From positions 1 through 18,333 of the forward strand of contig JAHEGF010000037.1 in assembly GCA_024645155.1 (NCBI GenBank): a DNA stretch of 18,333 nt, written 5' to 3'. The translations under genes were made by a program, and so were the position numbers. Below are positions 7,574-15,299 of the stretch, in pieces (positions within the stretch are counted from its first letter, which is position 1; every line of letters starts with the position of its first letter). Under the pieces are notes generated by a model. That model was given only the letters and a program-made list of their open reading frames with translations. It searched no databases and was not told the DNA's origin. The stretch is from Phyllobacteriaceae bacterium (GTDB lineage Bacteria > Pseudomonadota > Alphaproteobacteria > Rhizobiales > Rhizobiaceae).

Positions 7574-10036
7574 TCAGACATCCAGATTGGCGACGCTTAG
7601 CGCATTTTCCTGGATGAATTCACGCCGTGGCTCGACATCGTCGCCCATCAGCCGGGCAAACAGGCTGTCGGCGTCGGTGGCATCCTGAACGCGAACCTGC
7701 AGCAGTGAGCGCGCATTGGGATCAAGTGTGGTTTCCCAAAGCTGTTCGGCATTCATTTCGCCGAGGCCCTTGTAGCGCTGCAGCGATATCCCCTTCCGCC
7801 CTGCCGCAAATACCGCTTCAAGCAGCGCCAGCGGACCGGTGATGGTATGGACCGCATCCTTGATCATCAACTCGGACGGCTTGGCATAAATTTCCTGAAG
7901 ATGGTCGGCATTGCGGTCGAGCGCTCGCGCATCGGCGGATTCAATCAGGTTCATGTCGAGATGAACGGCGTCCTTGACGCTGCGCACAGTGCGTTCGAAT
8001 ACGAAGCCGTTCGGCGTGCCGTCTTCACCGAGCGGCGAGGCCAGCCGGCCCTGCCAGCCGCGCTCCGTCTCCTCGGAAACAAAATCAAGTCGCCGCGCCA
8101 CATATGCAGCACTTTCGGTGGCGCGTTGCTGTTCGCCGATAATTGCCGGATCGAGAACTCCGGCTATTGCCGCCTGTTCAACGACCGACCGGTTATAGCG
8201 CGTGTGCAGACCCTGCAGCAAAGTGCGCACGATCAGCGCGTTGTCGACGACGGTTCTCAGATCCGCTCCGGCGATCACCTCACCGCCGGAAAGGCGCAGC
8301 GATGCGCCCTCAAGCCCGGTTTCGACGAGGTAATCCTCGAAGCCGCGCTCATCCTTCAGGTATAGCGAGGATTTGCCGCGTGTCACCTTGTAGAGCGGCG
8401 GCTGGGCAATATAAAGATGGCCGCCTTCGATCAATGACGGCATCTGGCGGAAGAAGAAGGTCAGCAGCAGGGTCCGGATATGGGCACCGTCAACATCGGC
8501 GTCGGTCATGATGATGACCTTGTGATAGCGCAGTTTTTCCAGATTAAATTCATCGGGCCCGATGCCGGTTCCCAGGGCCGTGATCAGCGTTCCGATCTGG
8601 TCCGAGCCAAGCATGCGGTCAAACCGGGCACGCTCGACATTCAGGATCTTGCCGCGCAGCGGCAGGATCGCCTGGTTTTCCCGGCTGCGCCCGCCCTTTG
8701 CCGATCCACCGGCGGAATCTCCCTCGACGATGAAAATCTCGGATTTTGCCGGATCGCGCTCCTGGCAATCCGCCAGCTTGCCTGGAAGCGAGGTAATGTC
8801 GAGTGCGCCCTTGCGGCGGGTGAGTTCGCGTGCCTTGCGGGCGGCCTCTCGTGCAGCCGCCGCCTCAACTACCTTGCCAACAAGTATCTTGGCTTCGGAA
8901 GGATGTTCTTCAAGCCAGTCTGACAATGTCTGGTTGACGAGGCCCTCGACGACCGGACGCACTTCGGACGATACCAGCTTGTCCTTGGTCTGCGAGGAGA
9001 ACTTTGGATCGGGCACCTTGACCGACAGAACCGCTGTCAGGCCCTCGCGGCAATCGTCACCGGTGAGCGACACCTTTTCCTTCTTGCTCAGGCCTGAAGC
9101 ATCCGCGTAGCCGGTTATCTGCCGTGTCAATGCGCCGCGAAAGCCGGCGAGATGGGTGCCGCCGTCGCGCTGCGGGATATTGTTGGTGAAGCACAGCACG
9201 TTCTCGTGGTAGGAATCGTTCCACCACATTGCAACTTCGACGGTGGTTCCGTCACGCTCGCCACGAATGACGACCGGCTTCTCGATCAGCGGTTTCTTGG
9301 CGCGGTCAAGGTAGCGCACAAAGGCTTCCAGGCCGCCCTCATACATCAGCTCATCGCAGCGAATGTCGGCGTGACGCTTGTCGGTCAGGACAATGCGGAC
9401 ACCGGAATTCAGGAATGCGAGTTCACGCAGCCGATGTTCGAGCGTGCCATAGTCAAACTCGGTCATGGTGAAGGTTTCGGTCGATGGCAGGAATGTCAGC
9501 TCGGTTCCCGATTGGGAACCTGCATCGCCCGTCTCCTTGAGCGGGCCATCGGCCACACCATTGGTAAACGAAATCTCGTGGATCCTGCCGGCACGGCTAA
9601 TTTTCAGCTTTAACCACACCGAAAGTGCATTGACCACCGAAACGCCGACGCCATGCAGGCCGCCCGATACCTTGTAGGAATTCTGGTCGAATTTGCCGCC
9701 GGCATGAAGTTGAGTCATGATGACTTCGGCTGCAGAAACACCTTCGGAATGCATGTCGGTTGGAATGCCGCGGCCATTGTCGGTAACGGTGCAGGAGCCG
9801 TCCGGGTTAAGTGTAACGGTGACTAGCGTGGCATGCCCTGCCAATGCCTCGTCGATGGCGTTGTCCACCACCTCGTAGACCATGTGATGCAGTCCCGATC
9901 CATCATCGGTATCGCCGATATACATGCCGGGGCGCTTGCGCACCGCATCGAGACCCTTGAGGACCTTGATGGACTCTGCGCCGTATTCGGACTGCGTTTC
10001 CCCGTTTTCGGGGCCGGTATCTGGCTTATCAATCAT
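7574..10036 (-). CDS. gyrB: DNA gyrase subunit B
   Basis: ATPase subunit of the type II topoisomerase that introduces negative supercoils; partner of GyrA, which is not in this window. The protein has 820 residues. The N-terminal GHKL ATPase has EVVDNAIDEALAGHA (catalytic Glu and N59), DNGRGIP (D86) and GGLHGVGVSVVNALS. The Toprim domain carries IFIVEGDSAGGSAKGGR and MTDADVDGAHIRTLLLTFF. The C-terminal part has the QRYKGLGEMN and LDPNARSL signature. The quinolone-region position equivalent to E. coli Lys447 is Arg (LPLRGKILN), a conservative difference. The start is ATG 10036-10034 with only a weak purine-rich RBS. It is convergent with the cyclase gene, with a 49-base gap, and divergent from the P450 gene. 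Confidence 0.97.
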   Translation of the reverse strand: MIDKPDTGPENGETQSEYGAESIKVLKGLDAVRKRPGMYIGDTDDGSGLHHMVYEVVDNAIDEALAGHATLVTVTLNPDGSCTVTDNGRGIPTDMHSEGVSAAEVIMTQLHAGGKFDQNSYKVSGGLHGVGVSVVNALSVWLKLKISRAGRIHEISFTNGVADGPLKETGDAGSQSGTELTFLPSTETFTMTEFDYGTLEHRLRELAFLNSGVRIVLTDKRHADIRCDELMYEGGLEAFVRYLDRAKKPLIEKPVVIRGERDGTTVEVAMWWNDSYHENVLCFTNNIPQRDGGTHLAGFRGALTRQITGYADASGLSKKEKVSLTGDDCREGLTAVLSVKVPDPKFSSQTKDKLVSSEVRPVVEGLVNQTLSDWLEEHPSEAKILVGKVVEAAAAREAARKARELTRRKGALDITSLPGKLADCQERDPAKSEIFIVEGDSAGGSAKGGRSRENQAILPLRGKILNVERARFDRMLGSDQIGTLITALGTGIGPDEFNLEKLRYHKVIIMTDADVDGAHIRTLLLTFFFRQMPSLIEGGHLYIAQPPLYKVTRGKSSLYLKDERGFEDYLVETGLEGASLRLSGGEVIAGADLRTVVDNALIVRTLLQGLHTRYNRSVVEQAAIAGVLDPAIIGEQQRATESAAYVARRLDFVSEETERGWQGRLASPLGEDGTPNGFVFERTVRSVKDAVHLDMNLIESADARALDRNADHLQEIYAKPSELMIKDAVHTITGPLALLEAVFAAGRKGISLQRYKGLGEMNAEQLWETTLDPNARSLLQVRVQDATDADSLFARLMGDDVEPRREFIQENALSVANLDV

Positions 10037-10147
10037 GGACTGCCGTATCTTTCACCACTGGACTGGATTGCGCATCACGGTTTGTTCCGGTCTTGCGCAC
10101 GTGCTTTCAACCCCTCATGCCGGACCCCTGATCATTCCTCGAATCAG

Positions 10148-10246
10148 AACCGGTACAATGAGCCAGATATAGGGTTTTTTGCCTGTAAAACCAAACAAAA
10201 CAGGTATTTGGCAGTGCGATTTACCGCGATAAACGAAAACCGGTAC
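10148..10246. repeat. Pair of 9-bp direct repeats in the gyrB/P450 intergenic region
   Basis: AACCGGTAC occurs at 10148-10156 and again at 10238-10246, exactly 90 bases apart, in the divergent gyrB-P450 region. The core ACCGGT is itself palindromic. One copy lies just downstream of the candidate gyrB -10 element; the other lies just upstream of the candidate P450 -35 element. Two binding sites for a regulator are possible, but chance is not excluded. Confidence 0.35.
10166..10194 (-). promoter_or_regulatory. Candidate gyrB promoter
   Basis: On the - strand, TTGGTT (plus coordinates 10189-10194) is followed after 17 bases by TATATC (10166-10171), inside CCTATATCTGG. The -10 fits the alphaproteobacterial CTATAT form; the -35 is a weak match. 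Transcription would begin near 10159, giving a leader of roughly 120 bases to the gyrB ATG at 10036. Confidence 0.35.
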
Positions 10247-10254
10247 GGATTGCC

Positions 10255-10283
10255 CTGCACAAACCGTCCTGTTGCGCCTATAT
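10255..10283 (+). promoter_or_regulatory. Candidate P450 promoter
   Basis: CTGCAC (10255-10260), 17 bases, then CTATAT (10278-10283) matches the alphaproteobacterial housekeeping form CTTGAC-17-CTATAT at four and six positions. The RBS (10298-10302) and ATG 10312 follow directly, giving a short leader of about 20 bases. Confidence 0.4.
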
Positions 10284-10311
10284 CTGGTCTGAAGCGCAAG
10301 GAACGGCCTTG

Positions 10312-11682
10312 ATGGATACAAAGCCAGCACCATTCATTCCACCGGCTCCAAAGCCGCGTGAGGGTATTCCCGGCATATTCAGGGTGATGCGGACAGTTTA
10401 CCGCAATCCGCTCGAATTGTGGGGCGAACCGTCGTATAATGAGCGGTATATCCATACGAAATTTCTCAATGAACGCACCCTGATCGTCAACGATCCGGGC
10501 TTGATCCGCCATGTGCTGGTCGACAATGTCAAGAACTACCGCATGGCGACCATCCGGCAGATGATATTGCGGCCCATTTTGCGCGATGGGCTGCTGACTG
10601 CCGAAGGACCGGTCTGGAAACGCTCGCGCAAAGCCATTGCACCGGTGTTTACACCACGCCATATCGACGGCTTTGCCCAGGTGATGCTCGACCAGACGCG
10701 CTTATTTGCAAAACGCTACGAGACCGGTGACGGTTTCCATGACATTTCACGCGACATGACCGAGCTGACCTTCGAGGTGCTGTCGGCGACGCTTTTTTCC
10801 GGCGAAATCGTCGCTGGCGAGACGGAATTTGCCGATGAGGTCGACCGTCTGCTGTCTACCATGGGAAGGGTCGATCCGTTTGACCTTTTGAAGGCGCCGA
10901 CCTGGCTGCCACGGCTGACACGGTTACGCGGCCACAAGACGCTGGTCTTTTTCCGCAACATCGTCGCCAACACGATGGCAGCGCGAAAGGCGCGGATGGA
11001 CGAGGATCCCGACAGCGTTCCCGAAGATTTCCTGACGCTGCTTTTGCGGCAGCAGGGGGCCGATGGCCTGACGCGGGAGGAAATCGAGGACAACATTATT
11101 ACTTTCATTGGTGCTGGCCATGAAACCACGGCACGGGCACTGGGCTGGACGCTCTACTGTCTTGCCAACGCGCCCGAGGAGCGTGAGCGTGTTGAAGCCG
11201 AGATCGACACCGTGACTGCATCCGATCGCGCTCCGGGGGAATGGCTCGCGAGCATGCCCTACACCCGCGCAGCCTTCGAGGAAGCGATGCGGCTCTATCC
11301 GCCCGCACCGTCAATCAACCGGGCTGCCATCAACGATGACCGCTGGCGCGACGTTGACATACCTGCAGGCAATACCGTGCTGATCATGCCGTGGACCCTG
11401 CACCGGCACCGCAAGTTGTGGGACCAGCCGGATGCCTTCATTCCCGAACGGTTCTGGCCGGAGAACCGTGACAAGATTGACCGTTTTCAGTACCTGCCAT
11501 TTGGCGCGGGACCGCGCATCTGCATCGGCGCAACCTTCGCATTGCAGGAAGCGGTGATAGCGCTGGGCGTGCTGATGTCCCGCTTCCGGATCGATGTAAC
11601 CCCGCAAACCAAGCCATGGCCGGTGCAGAAGCTGACGACCCAGCCGGAAGGCGGACTGCCGATGCAAGTCAGCCGAAGATAG
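10312..11682 (+). CDS. Cytochrome P450, soluble, class E-like
   Basis: Heme-thiolate monooxygenase of 456 residues; the substrate cannot be inferred. The three diagnostic motifs are complete: I-helix oxygen-binding GAGHETT (267-273), K-helix ExxR as E324-A-M-R327, and heme loop FGAGPRICIG (397-406) with C404 as the axial thiolate. W102 and R104-R106 in the C-helix (GPVWKRSRKAIAPVF) are the expected heme-propionate contacts. There is no N-terminal membrane anchor; the N-terminus is proline-rich. The motif set resembles CYP4/CYP102-type sequences more than camphor-type bacterial P450s. No reductase is fused or adjacent. The start is ATG 10312 with RBS AAGGA (10298-10302); a TTG directly before it (10309) would add one residue. 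The 3' end is only 8 bases from the convergent yraN stop. Confidence 0.92.
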   Translation: MDTKPAPFIPPAPKPREGIPGIFRVMRTVYRNPLELWGEPSYNERYIHTKFLNERTLIVNDPGLIRHVLVDNVKNYRMATIRQMILRPILRDGLLTAEGPVWKRSRKAIAPVFTPRHIDGFAQVMLDQTRLFAKRYETGDGFHDISRDMTELTFEVLSATLFSGEIVAGETEFADEVDRLLSTMGRVDPFDLLKAPTWLPRLTRLRGHKTLVFFRNIVANTMAARKARMDEDPDSVPEDFLTLLLRQQGADGLTREEIEDNIITFIGAGHETTARALGWTLYCLANAPEERERVEAEIDTVTASDRAPGEWLASMPYTRAAFEEAMRLYPPAPSINRAAINDDRWRDVDIPAGNTVLIMPWTLHRHRKLWDQPDAFIPERFWPENRDKIDRFQYLPFGAGPRICIGATFALQEAVIALGVLMSRFRIDVTPQTKPWPVQKLTTQPEGGLPMQVSRR

Positions 11683-11690
11683 AATTTGCC

Positions 11691-12068
11691 TCAGTAGCGG
11701 TTCCGGCCCTGAAATGCATTTTCGATGTGAACCGGCAAGCGCCAGGGCAGGACGGCGACAATATCGAAGCGGAGGCTGAGCCGCGCATGATCGGGCTGGT
11801 GCACAAGCCACAGGTCGGCGGCGGACTCGATACGCCATTGCGCGGTACTTGTCACGGCATCCATGGCTTCGGCCAGTGAGCGGCGCGCCTTGACCTCGAC
11901 AATTGCAACGAGATCGCCGCGCCTGGCGACTATGTCGATTTCGCCGGCCTTGTTGCGAAGACGGACTGCGAGGATCCGGTAGCCTTTCAACACCAGCGCC
12001 AGTGCCGCCAGCCATTCGGCCAAGTGTCCGAGGCGGTAGGCGCGGCGGCGGCTTGATGCTTCCTTCAT
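11691..12068 (-). CDS. yraN: YraN/UPF0102 family, putative endonuclease-fold protein
   Basis: A 125-residue basic protein of the UPF0102 family. It carries the PD-(D/E)xK-type nuclease core: E18, then GEID (D45) and VEVKAR (E58-x-K60). A nuclease fold is recognised for the family; its cellular role is not established. The start is ATG 12068-12066, overlapping the rsmI TGA in a 4-base ATGA, so translation is probably coupled. It is the last gene of the rph operon here. In many rhizobia gshB follows yraN, but here a convergent P450 gene lies 8 bases away. Confidence 0.85.
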   Translation of the reverse strand: MKEASSRRRAYRLGHLAEWLAALALVLKGYRILAVRLRNKAGEIDIVARRGDLVAIVEVKARRSLAEAMDAVTSTAQWRIESAADLWLVHQPDHARLSLRFDIVAVLPWRLPVHIENAFQGRNRY

Positions 12069-12976
12069 CGATCTTTCTTCAGATCGATCAGGCGGCGGTA
12101 GAGGTCCGGTTTGGCCAAGCCGGTCTGCCTCGCGGCCTCGGCTGCCGCCTTTCCGGCGGGCATAGCGGAAACCAGTTCCATCAAAAGCGCGTCCAATGCC
12201 TCGCCATCAAGCGCTGGGCGTACCGCGCCGGGCGCCACCGCTATAACGATCTCTCCCTTCGGCGGACCTGATGTTGAATAATGGGCGGCAAGGTCGGACA
12301 GCGTGCCACGGCGCGCTTCCTCGAACTTTTTCGTCATTTCGCGGCATACCGCAGCCTGGCGGCCAGCACCCAGGGTTTCGGCCATATCAGTCAGGGAATT
12401 TGCCAGGCGGCGCGGCGATTCAAAAAACAGTACCGTGCCGGGAAGCTGCGACAATGCCATCAGCCTTGATTTGCGCTGACCGCTCTTGACCGGCAAAAAT
12501 CCGGCGAAACAGAAGCTGTCGGACGGCAGACCGCTCATCTGCAAGGCCGTCAGAACGGCCGACGGACCGGGTACCGGAACGATGGCAATTCCGGCGTCGA
12601 TGGCGGCACGAACCAGCCGGTAGCCGGGATCGGAAACCAGCGGCGTTCCGGCATCAGACACCAGCGCCACGCTTTTCCCCGCCTGCATTTCCGCAACCAG
12701 TTTCACCGCTGCGGATGATTCATTGTGGTCGTGGTAGGCAATCATGCGCCGGTTGATTGCGTAGCGATCGAGGAGAATGCGTGTCGTGCGCGTATCCTCG
12801 CAGGCGAGAATGTCGGCGCCCGCAAGCGCCTCAAGGGCGCGAATGGTAATATCGGAAAGATTACCAATCGGCGTTGCGACCAGGTAGAGACCGGGGGCAA
12901 GCGGCGCCGGCGCCGATTTTCCCGCTGCTATGTGAAAACTTGAAGAGCCCGGTTTCTCGTCTTTCTGCGCTGACAC
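12065..12976 (-). CDS. rsmI: 16S rRNA (cytidine(1402)-2'-O)-methyltransferase
   Basis: SAM-dependent methyltransferase of the tetrapyrrole-methylase fold that 2'-O-methylates C1402 of 16S rRNA. Family motifs are plain: APGLYLVATPIGNLSDIT, ALACEDTR-type ILACEDTRTT, YHDHNE, SDAGTPLVSDPGYRLV, VPVPGPSA and FFESPRRL. It has 303 residues from the start used here. No ATG exists upstream of the core. I chose GTG 12976 because AAAGGA (12987-12992) lies 10 bases before it; TTG 13042 is an alternative that adds 22 residues but has no visible RBS. The stop overlaps the yraN ATG by 4 bases. The gap to the hemW stop is 89 bases, or 23 with the longer start. Confidence 0.92.
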   Translation of the reverse strand: MSAQKDEKPGSSSFHIAAGKSAPAPLAPGLYLVATPIGNLSDITIRALEALAGADILACEDTRTTRILLDRYAINRRMIAYHDHNESSAAVKLVAEMQAGKSVALVSDAGTPLVSDPGYRLVRAAIDAGIAIVPVPGPSAVLTALQMSGLPSDSFCFAGFLPVKSGQRKSRLMALSQLPGTVLFFESPRRLANSLTDMAETLGAGRQAAVCREMTKKFEEARRGTLSDLAAHYSTSGPPKGEIVIAVAPGAVRPALDGEALDALLMELVSAMPAGKAAAEAARQTGLAKPDLYRRLIDLKKDR

Positions 12977-12986
12977 GATTTGACCA

Positions 12987-12992
12987 TCCTTT
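12987..12992 (-). promoter_or_regulatory. Ribosome binding site supporting the rsmI GTG start
   Basis: AAAGGA read on the - strand, 10 bases before GTG 12976. It is the only purine-rich Shine-Dalgarno-like stretch near any possible rsmI start, and it decides for the shorter form. The support is moderate. Confidence 0.45.
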
Positions 12993-13065
12993 GCCGCCGG
13001 GAACCCTGGCGATTTCTTGGCACGGCATGACACGGTTTGCAAAGCGTCGCGGTAGCACCCGCCAT

Positions 13066-14223
13066 CTAGCGGACCAGTTCGGCCAGAATCGAGTCGAGAA
13101 CAATCATGCCCGACTGGGTTGCCCGGATGCGACCGCCGTCCGTTTTCTGCAACAGGTTTTCGTGCTGCAGTTGCGCGATGCGGTCCGGGTTCAGGCGTTT
13201 TTGCGAAAGCCCATGGTAGCGCTCCGGATCAATACCTTCGGCAAGACGCATTCCCATCAGCAGGAACTCGTCTGCTTCTTCGCCAACCGTCAAGGTTTCG
13301 CCACCGGTTATGCCATGACCGTTTTGCTCGACAAGACCAAGCCAGCTTTCAGGCACCGGTTCGGCAATGGTCACGACGCGGGCGCCGTTTTCGACAAACC
13401 GGCCATGTGCTCCTGGTCCGGCACCGACATATTCACCGTAGCGCCAGTAGACGAGGTTGTGCCGGCTCTCGGCACCAGGGCGCGCATGGTTGGAAATCTC
13501 GTAGGCGGGGAGACCGTATTGTGCCGTAGTCTCGGCGGTCACGGCATAGAGGTCTGCCGACAGATTGCCATCGGGCATGGTGAATGCACCGCGCTGATTT
13601 AATCCGTAAAACGGCGTGCCTTCCTCTATGGTCAGCTGGTAGAGCGAGAGGTGATCGGCGGCAAGACCGATCGCGCGCTGCAGTTCTTCCCGCCAGGCAG
13701 CTTCGGACTGGCCGGGGCGGGCGTATATCAGGTCAAATGACAGGCGGGGGAATGTTTCTCGTGCAAGATCGATCGCAGCCAGGGCCTCGCCGGTATTGTG
13801 CAGACGGCCGAGAAAGCGCAGATCCGCGTCATTGAGCGCCTGGACACCGAGTGAAACCCGATTGACACCGGCAGCCCGGTACCCGCGAAAACGGTCTGCC
13901 TCGACCGAAGACGGGTTCGCCTCCAGTGTTATCTCGGCGCCGCTATCCACGGTCCACAGCCGCGCCACCGCTTCAAGCAACCGGGCGACAGTAGCCGGCG
14001 TCATCAGCGACGGGGTGCCGCCACCGAGAAAGATGCTGCCAACCTGTCTTGGGCCTGTGCGATTGCGCAACGTGGCGAGTTCGGCCTCGAAGGCCGCAGC
14101 AAAGCGCGCCTGGTCGACCGGCGAGTGGCGAACATGGCTGTTGAAATCGCAATAGGGGCATTTGGCCGCACAAAACGGCCAATGCAGATAGATGCCAAAC
14201 CCCGGGCCGGTATCCGCGTTCAC
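13066..14223 (-). CDS. hemW: Heme chaperone HemW (radical SAM, CPO-III-like)
   Basis: Radical-SAM protein that binds heme and delivers it to respiratory enzymes. The 385 residues open with GFGIYLHWPFCAAKCPYCDF: C18-x3-C22-x2-C25 ligate the SAM-binding [4Fe-4S] cluster, and the following D-F lacks the fourth cysteine seen in true coproporphyrinogen III dehydrogenase HemN, which supports HemW. Further family blocks are SIFLGGGTPSLM, EANPSS, GVNRVSLGVQ, SFDLIYARPGQ, HLSLYQLTIEEGTPF and YEISNHARPG. The start is GTG 14223, forming a 4-base GTGA overlap with the rdgB stop. The frame stays open another 414 bases upstream, but that part is antisense-free rdgB sequence in another frame and has no HemW similarity. 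Translation probably depends on ribosomes finishing rdgB. Confidence 0.9.
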   Translation of the reverse strand: MNADTGPGFGIYLHWPFCAAKCPYCDFNSHVRHSPVDQARFAAAFEAELATLRNRTGPRQVGSIFLGGGTPSLMTPATVARLLEAVARLWTVDSGAEITLEANPSSVEADRFRGYRAAGVNRVSLGVQALNDADLRFLGRLHNTGEALAAIDLARETFPRLSFDLIYARPGQSEAAWREELQRAIGLAADHLSLYQLTIEEGTPFYGLNQRGAFTMPDGNLSADLYAVTAETTAQYGLPAYEISNHARPGAESRHNLVYWRYGEYVGAGPGAHGRFVENGARVVTIAEPVPESWLGLVEQNGHGITGGETLTVGEEADEFLLMGMRLAEGIDPERYHGLSQKRLNPDRIAQLQHENLLQKTDGGRIRATQSGMIVLDSILAELVR

Positions 14224-14870
14224 TGGCCGGCAAACATGGTCTGGGCAAACAGCTGGAACGCCCGGGCCCTGTGCGACAGCGCCACGTCCTGGCCGGGCCG
14301 CCATCCATGTTTCTCTTCTGCTGTCATTTCTCCAAAAGTCCGGTCGTGACCTTCGGGCTGGAAAACCGGATCGTAGCCAAAGCCCAGTGTTCCGCTTGGC
14401 GGCCAGACCAGTCTGCCTTTGACCTCGCCGCGAAAGAACCGGTGCTCGCCATCGGGCCATGCCAAGCACAACACTGCGACAAACCTGCCACCGCGTTTGG
14501 CCGGCTCTGTCGCTCTGGCAGCCTACAGCTTTTCCTCGGTGTTGCGCATCGCCATCGAAAAGTCGCGCGAGCCATCCGCCTGTTCTGCCCAGTCTGCCGT
14601 GTAAACACCGGGCGCACCGTCCAGCGCATCGACGCACAATCCGGAATCGTCCGATAGCGCCGGCAGTCCACTGGCGCGTGCTGCACTCAAAGCCTTGATC
14701 AGCGCGTTTTCCTCAAAGGTGGTTCCGGTTTCCTCGGGTTCTTCCAGTCCGAGGCTGCCGGCGGAAACCGTTCGAATGGAAAACGGTTCCATCAATCCGG
14801 AAAATTCGTGCAACTTGCCGTCATTGTGCGTGGCAATCACGATCTTGTCGCCGGATAAAATCCGCCTCAT
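14220..14870 (-). pseudogene. rdgB: rdgB (dITP/XTP pyrophosphatase) interrupted by an in-frame amber codon
   Basis: RdgB/HAM1 hydrolyses dITP, XTP and ITP to monophosphates, clearing damaged purines. Reading from ATG 14870 gives KIVIATHNDGK (9-19), ETGTTFEENA (47-56), SDDSG with D74-D75 (73-77) and DGAPGVYTADWAE, all intact. Codon 116 is TAG (14525-14523), in the sequence EEKL-stop-AARATEP. Family proteins commonly have Gln here, so a single C-to-T change of CAG explains it. After the stop the same frame runs 100 more residues with VLCLAWPDG, GFGYDPVF, TFGEM, EEKHGW and SHRARAF, to a normal TGA at 14222-14220. The total of 216 codons equals the usual length. No frameshift is present. The ATG overlaps the VOC stop (ATGA) and the true end overlaps hemW (GTGA). 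A recent nonsense mutation or a base-call error fit best. Confidence 0.88.
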
Positions 14871-15292
14871 TCGGTAAATCCCCACAATTGAGGTTCGGCA
14901 AATTCAATGCTGTTGCCCGAAGGATCGCGAACATAGACCGACCGTGCACCGTTCGGCCATTGGAAATCGGCTTCGATTGCCACGTTGTTTTTCCTCAGAT
15001 GAACCACCCAGCGCACGAGCTCGTCGGCATTCGCCCTGAAGCACATGTGTCCGTCCCCGACGGCACCGTGGGCGGGAACCGGCATTTTGGGATTGTTCGA
15101 CGGTTTGACAGTCTTGCCCGCCACAAACAGCAGCACCATGGCGTTTCCGCACCGGAAGAACACATGGCGCCCGGCAACTGCGGCCACTTCCGGCAACCCG
15201 AGAACCCGGCCGTAAAAGTCCCGCGCTTCTCCAAGATCATCGATATACAGCGCGGTTTCGAGGATGCCCGCCAATGGAGCTGGAACCGTCAT
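14867..15292 (-). CDS. VOC (glyoxalase/bleomycin-resistance) superfamily protein
   Basis: A 141-residue single VOC module with two beta-alpha-beta-beta-beta halves. Signatures are LETALYIDDLGEARDFYGRVLGL near the N-terminus, GDGHMCF (H82) and VRDPSGNSIEF (E130) at the C-terminus. E12, H82 and E130 sit at the positions where metal ligands occur in the superfamily. Substrate and reaction (lyase, dioxygenase, thiol transfer or binding) cannot be told from this. The ATG at 15292 lies 7 bases after the rph stop, and its TGA overlaps the rdgB ATG (ATGA), so it is fully embedded in the operon. The RBS is weak, which suggests coupling to rph. Confidence 0.85.
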   Translation of the reverse strand: MTVPAPLAGILETALYIDDLGEARDFYGRVLGLPEVAAVAGRHVFFRCGNAMVLLFVAGKTVKPSNNPKMPVPAHGAVGDGHMCFRANADELVRWVVHLRKNNVAIEADFQWPNGARSVYVRDPSGNSIEFAEPQLWGFTE

Positions 15293-15299
15293 CGGATCG

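Larger units (their letters stand above)
10163..10287. repeat. 11-bp perfect inverted repeat spanning the divergent promoter region
   Basis: CCAGATATAGG (10163-10173) and CCTATATCTGG (10277-10287) are exact reverse complements 103 bases apart, between gyrB (-) and the P450 gene (+). Each arm reads CTATAT in the direction of the gene it faces, matching the alphaproteobacterial -10 consensus. Fully repeated sequence beyond the hexamer suggests extended -10 or operator identity and not hairpin formation. Confidence 0.5.

Noticed and set aside
8562..9110. 182-codon + strand open frame inside gyrB
   Set aside because: It is antisense to conserved gyrB sequence and Ser/Arg-rich without motifs; a shadow.
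14474..14525. Frameshift in rdgB
   Set aside because: The two halves are in the same frame (codon phase unchanged), so the lesion is a stop codon and not an indel.
14523..14525. TAG read as an amino acid by dedicated recoding (for example pyrrolysine)
   Set aside because: TAG is used as the ordinary terminator of cysH, eptA and the P450 gene in this window, and RdgB has no known need for a special residue there. Chance suppression is still possible.
14224..14637. N-terminal extension of HemW by 138 residues
   Set aside because: The frame is open but reads rdgB DNA out of frame. HemW homology starts at GFGIYLHWPF, and GTG 14223 overlaps the rdgB stop in the usual way.
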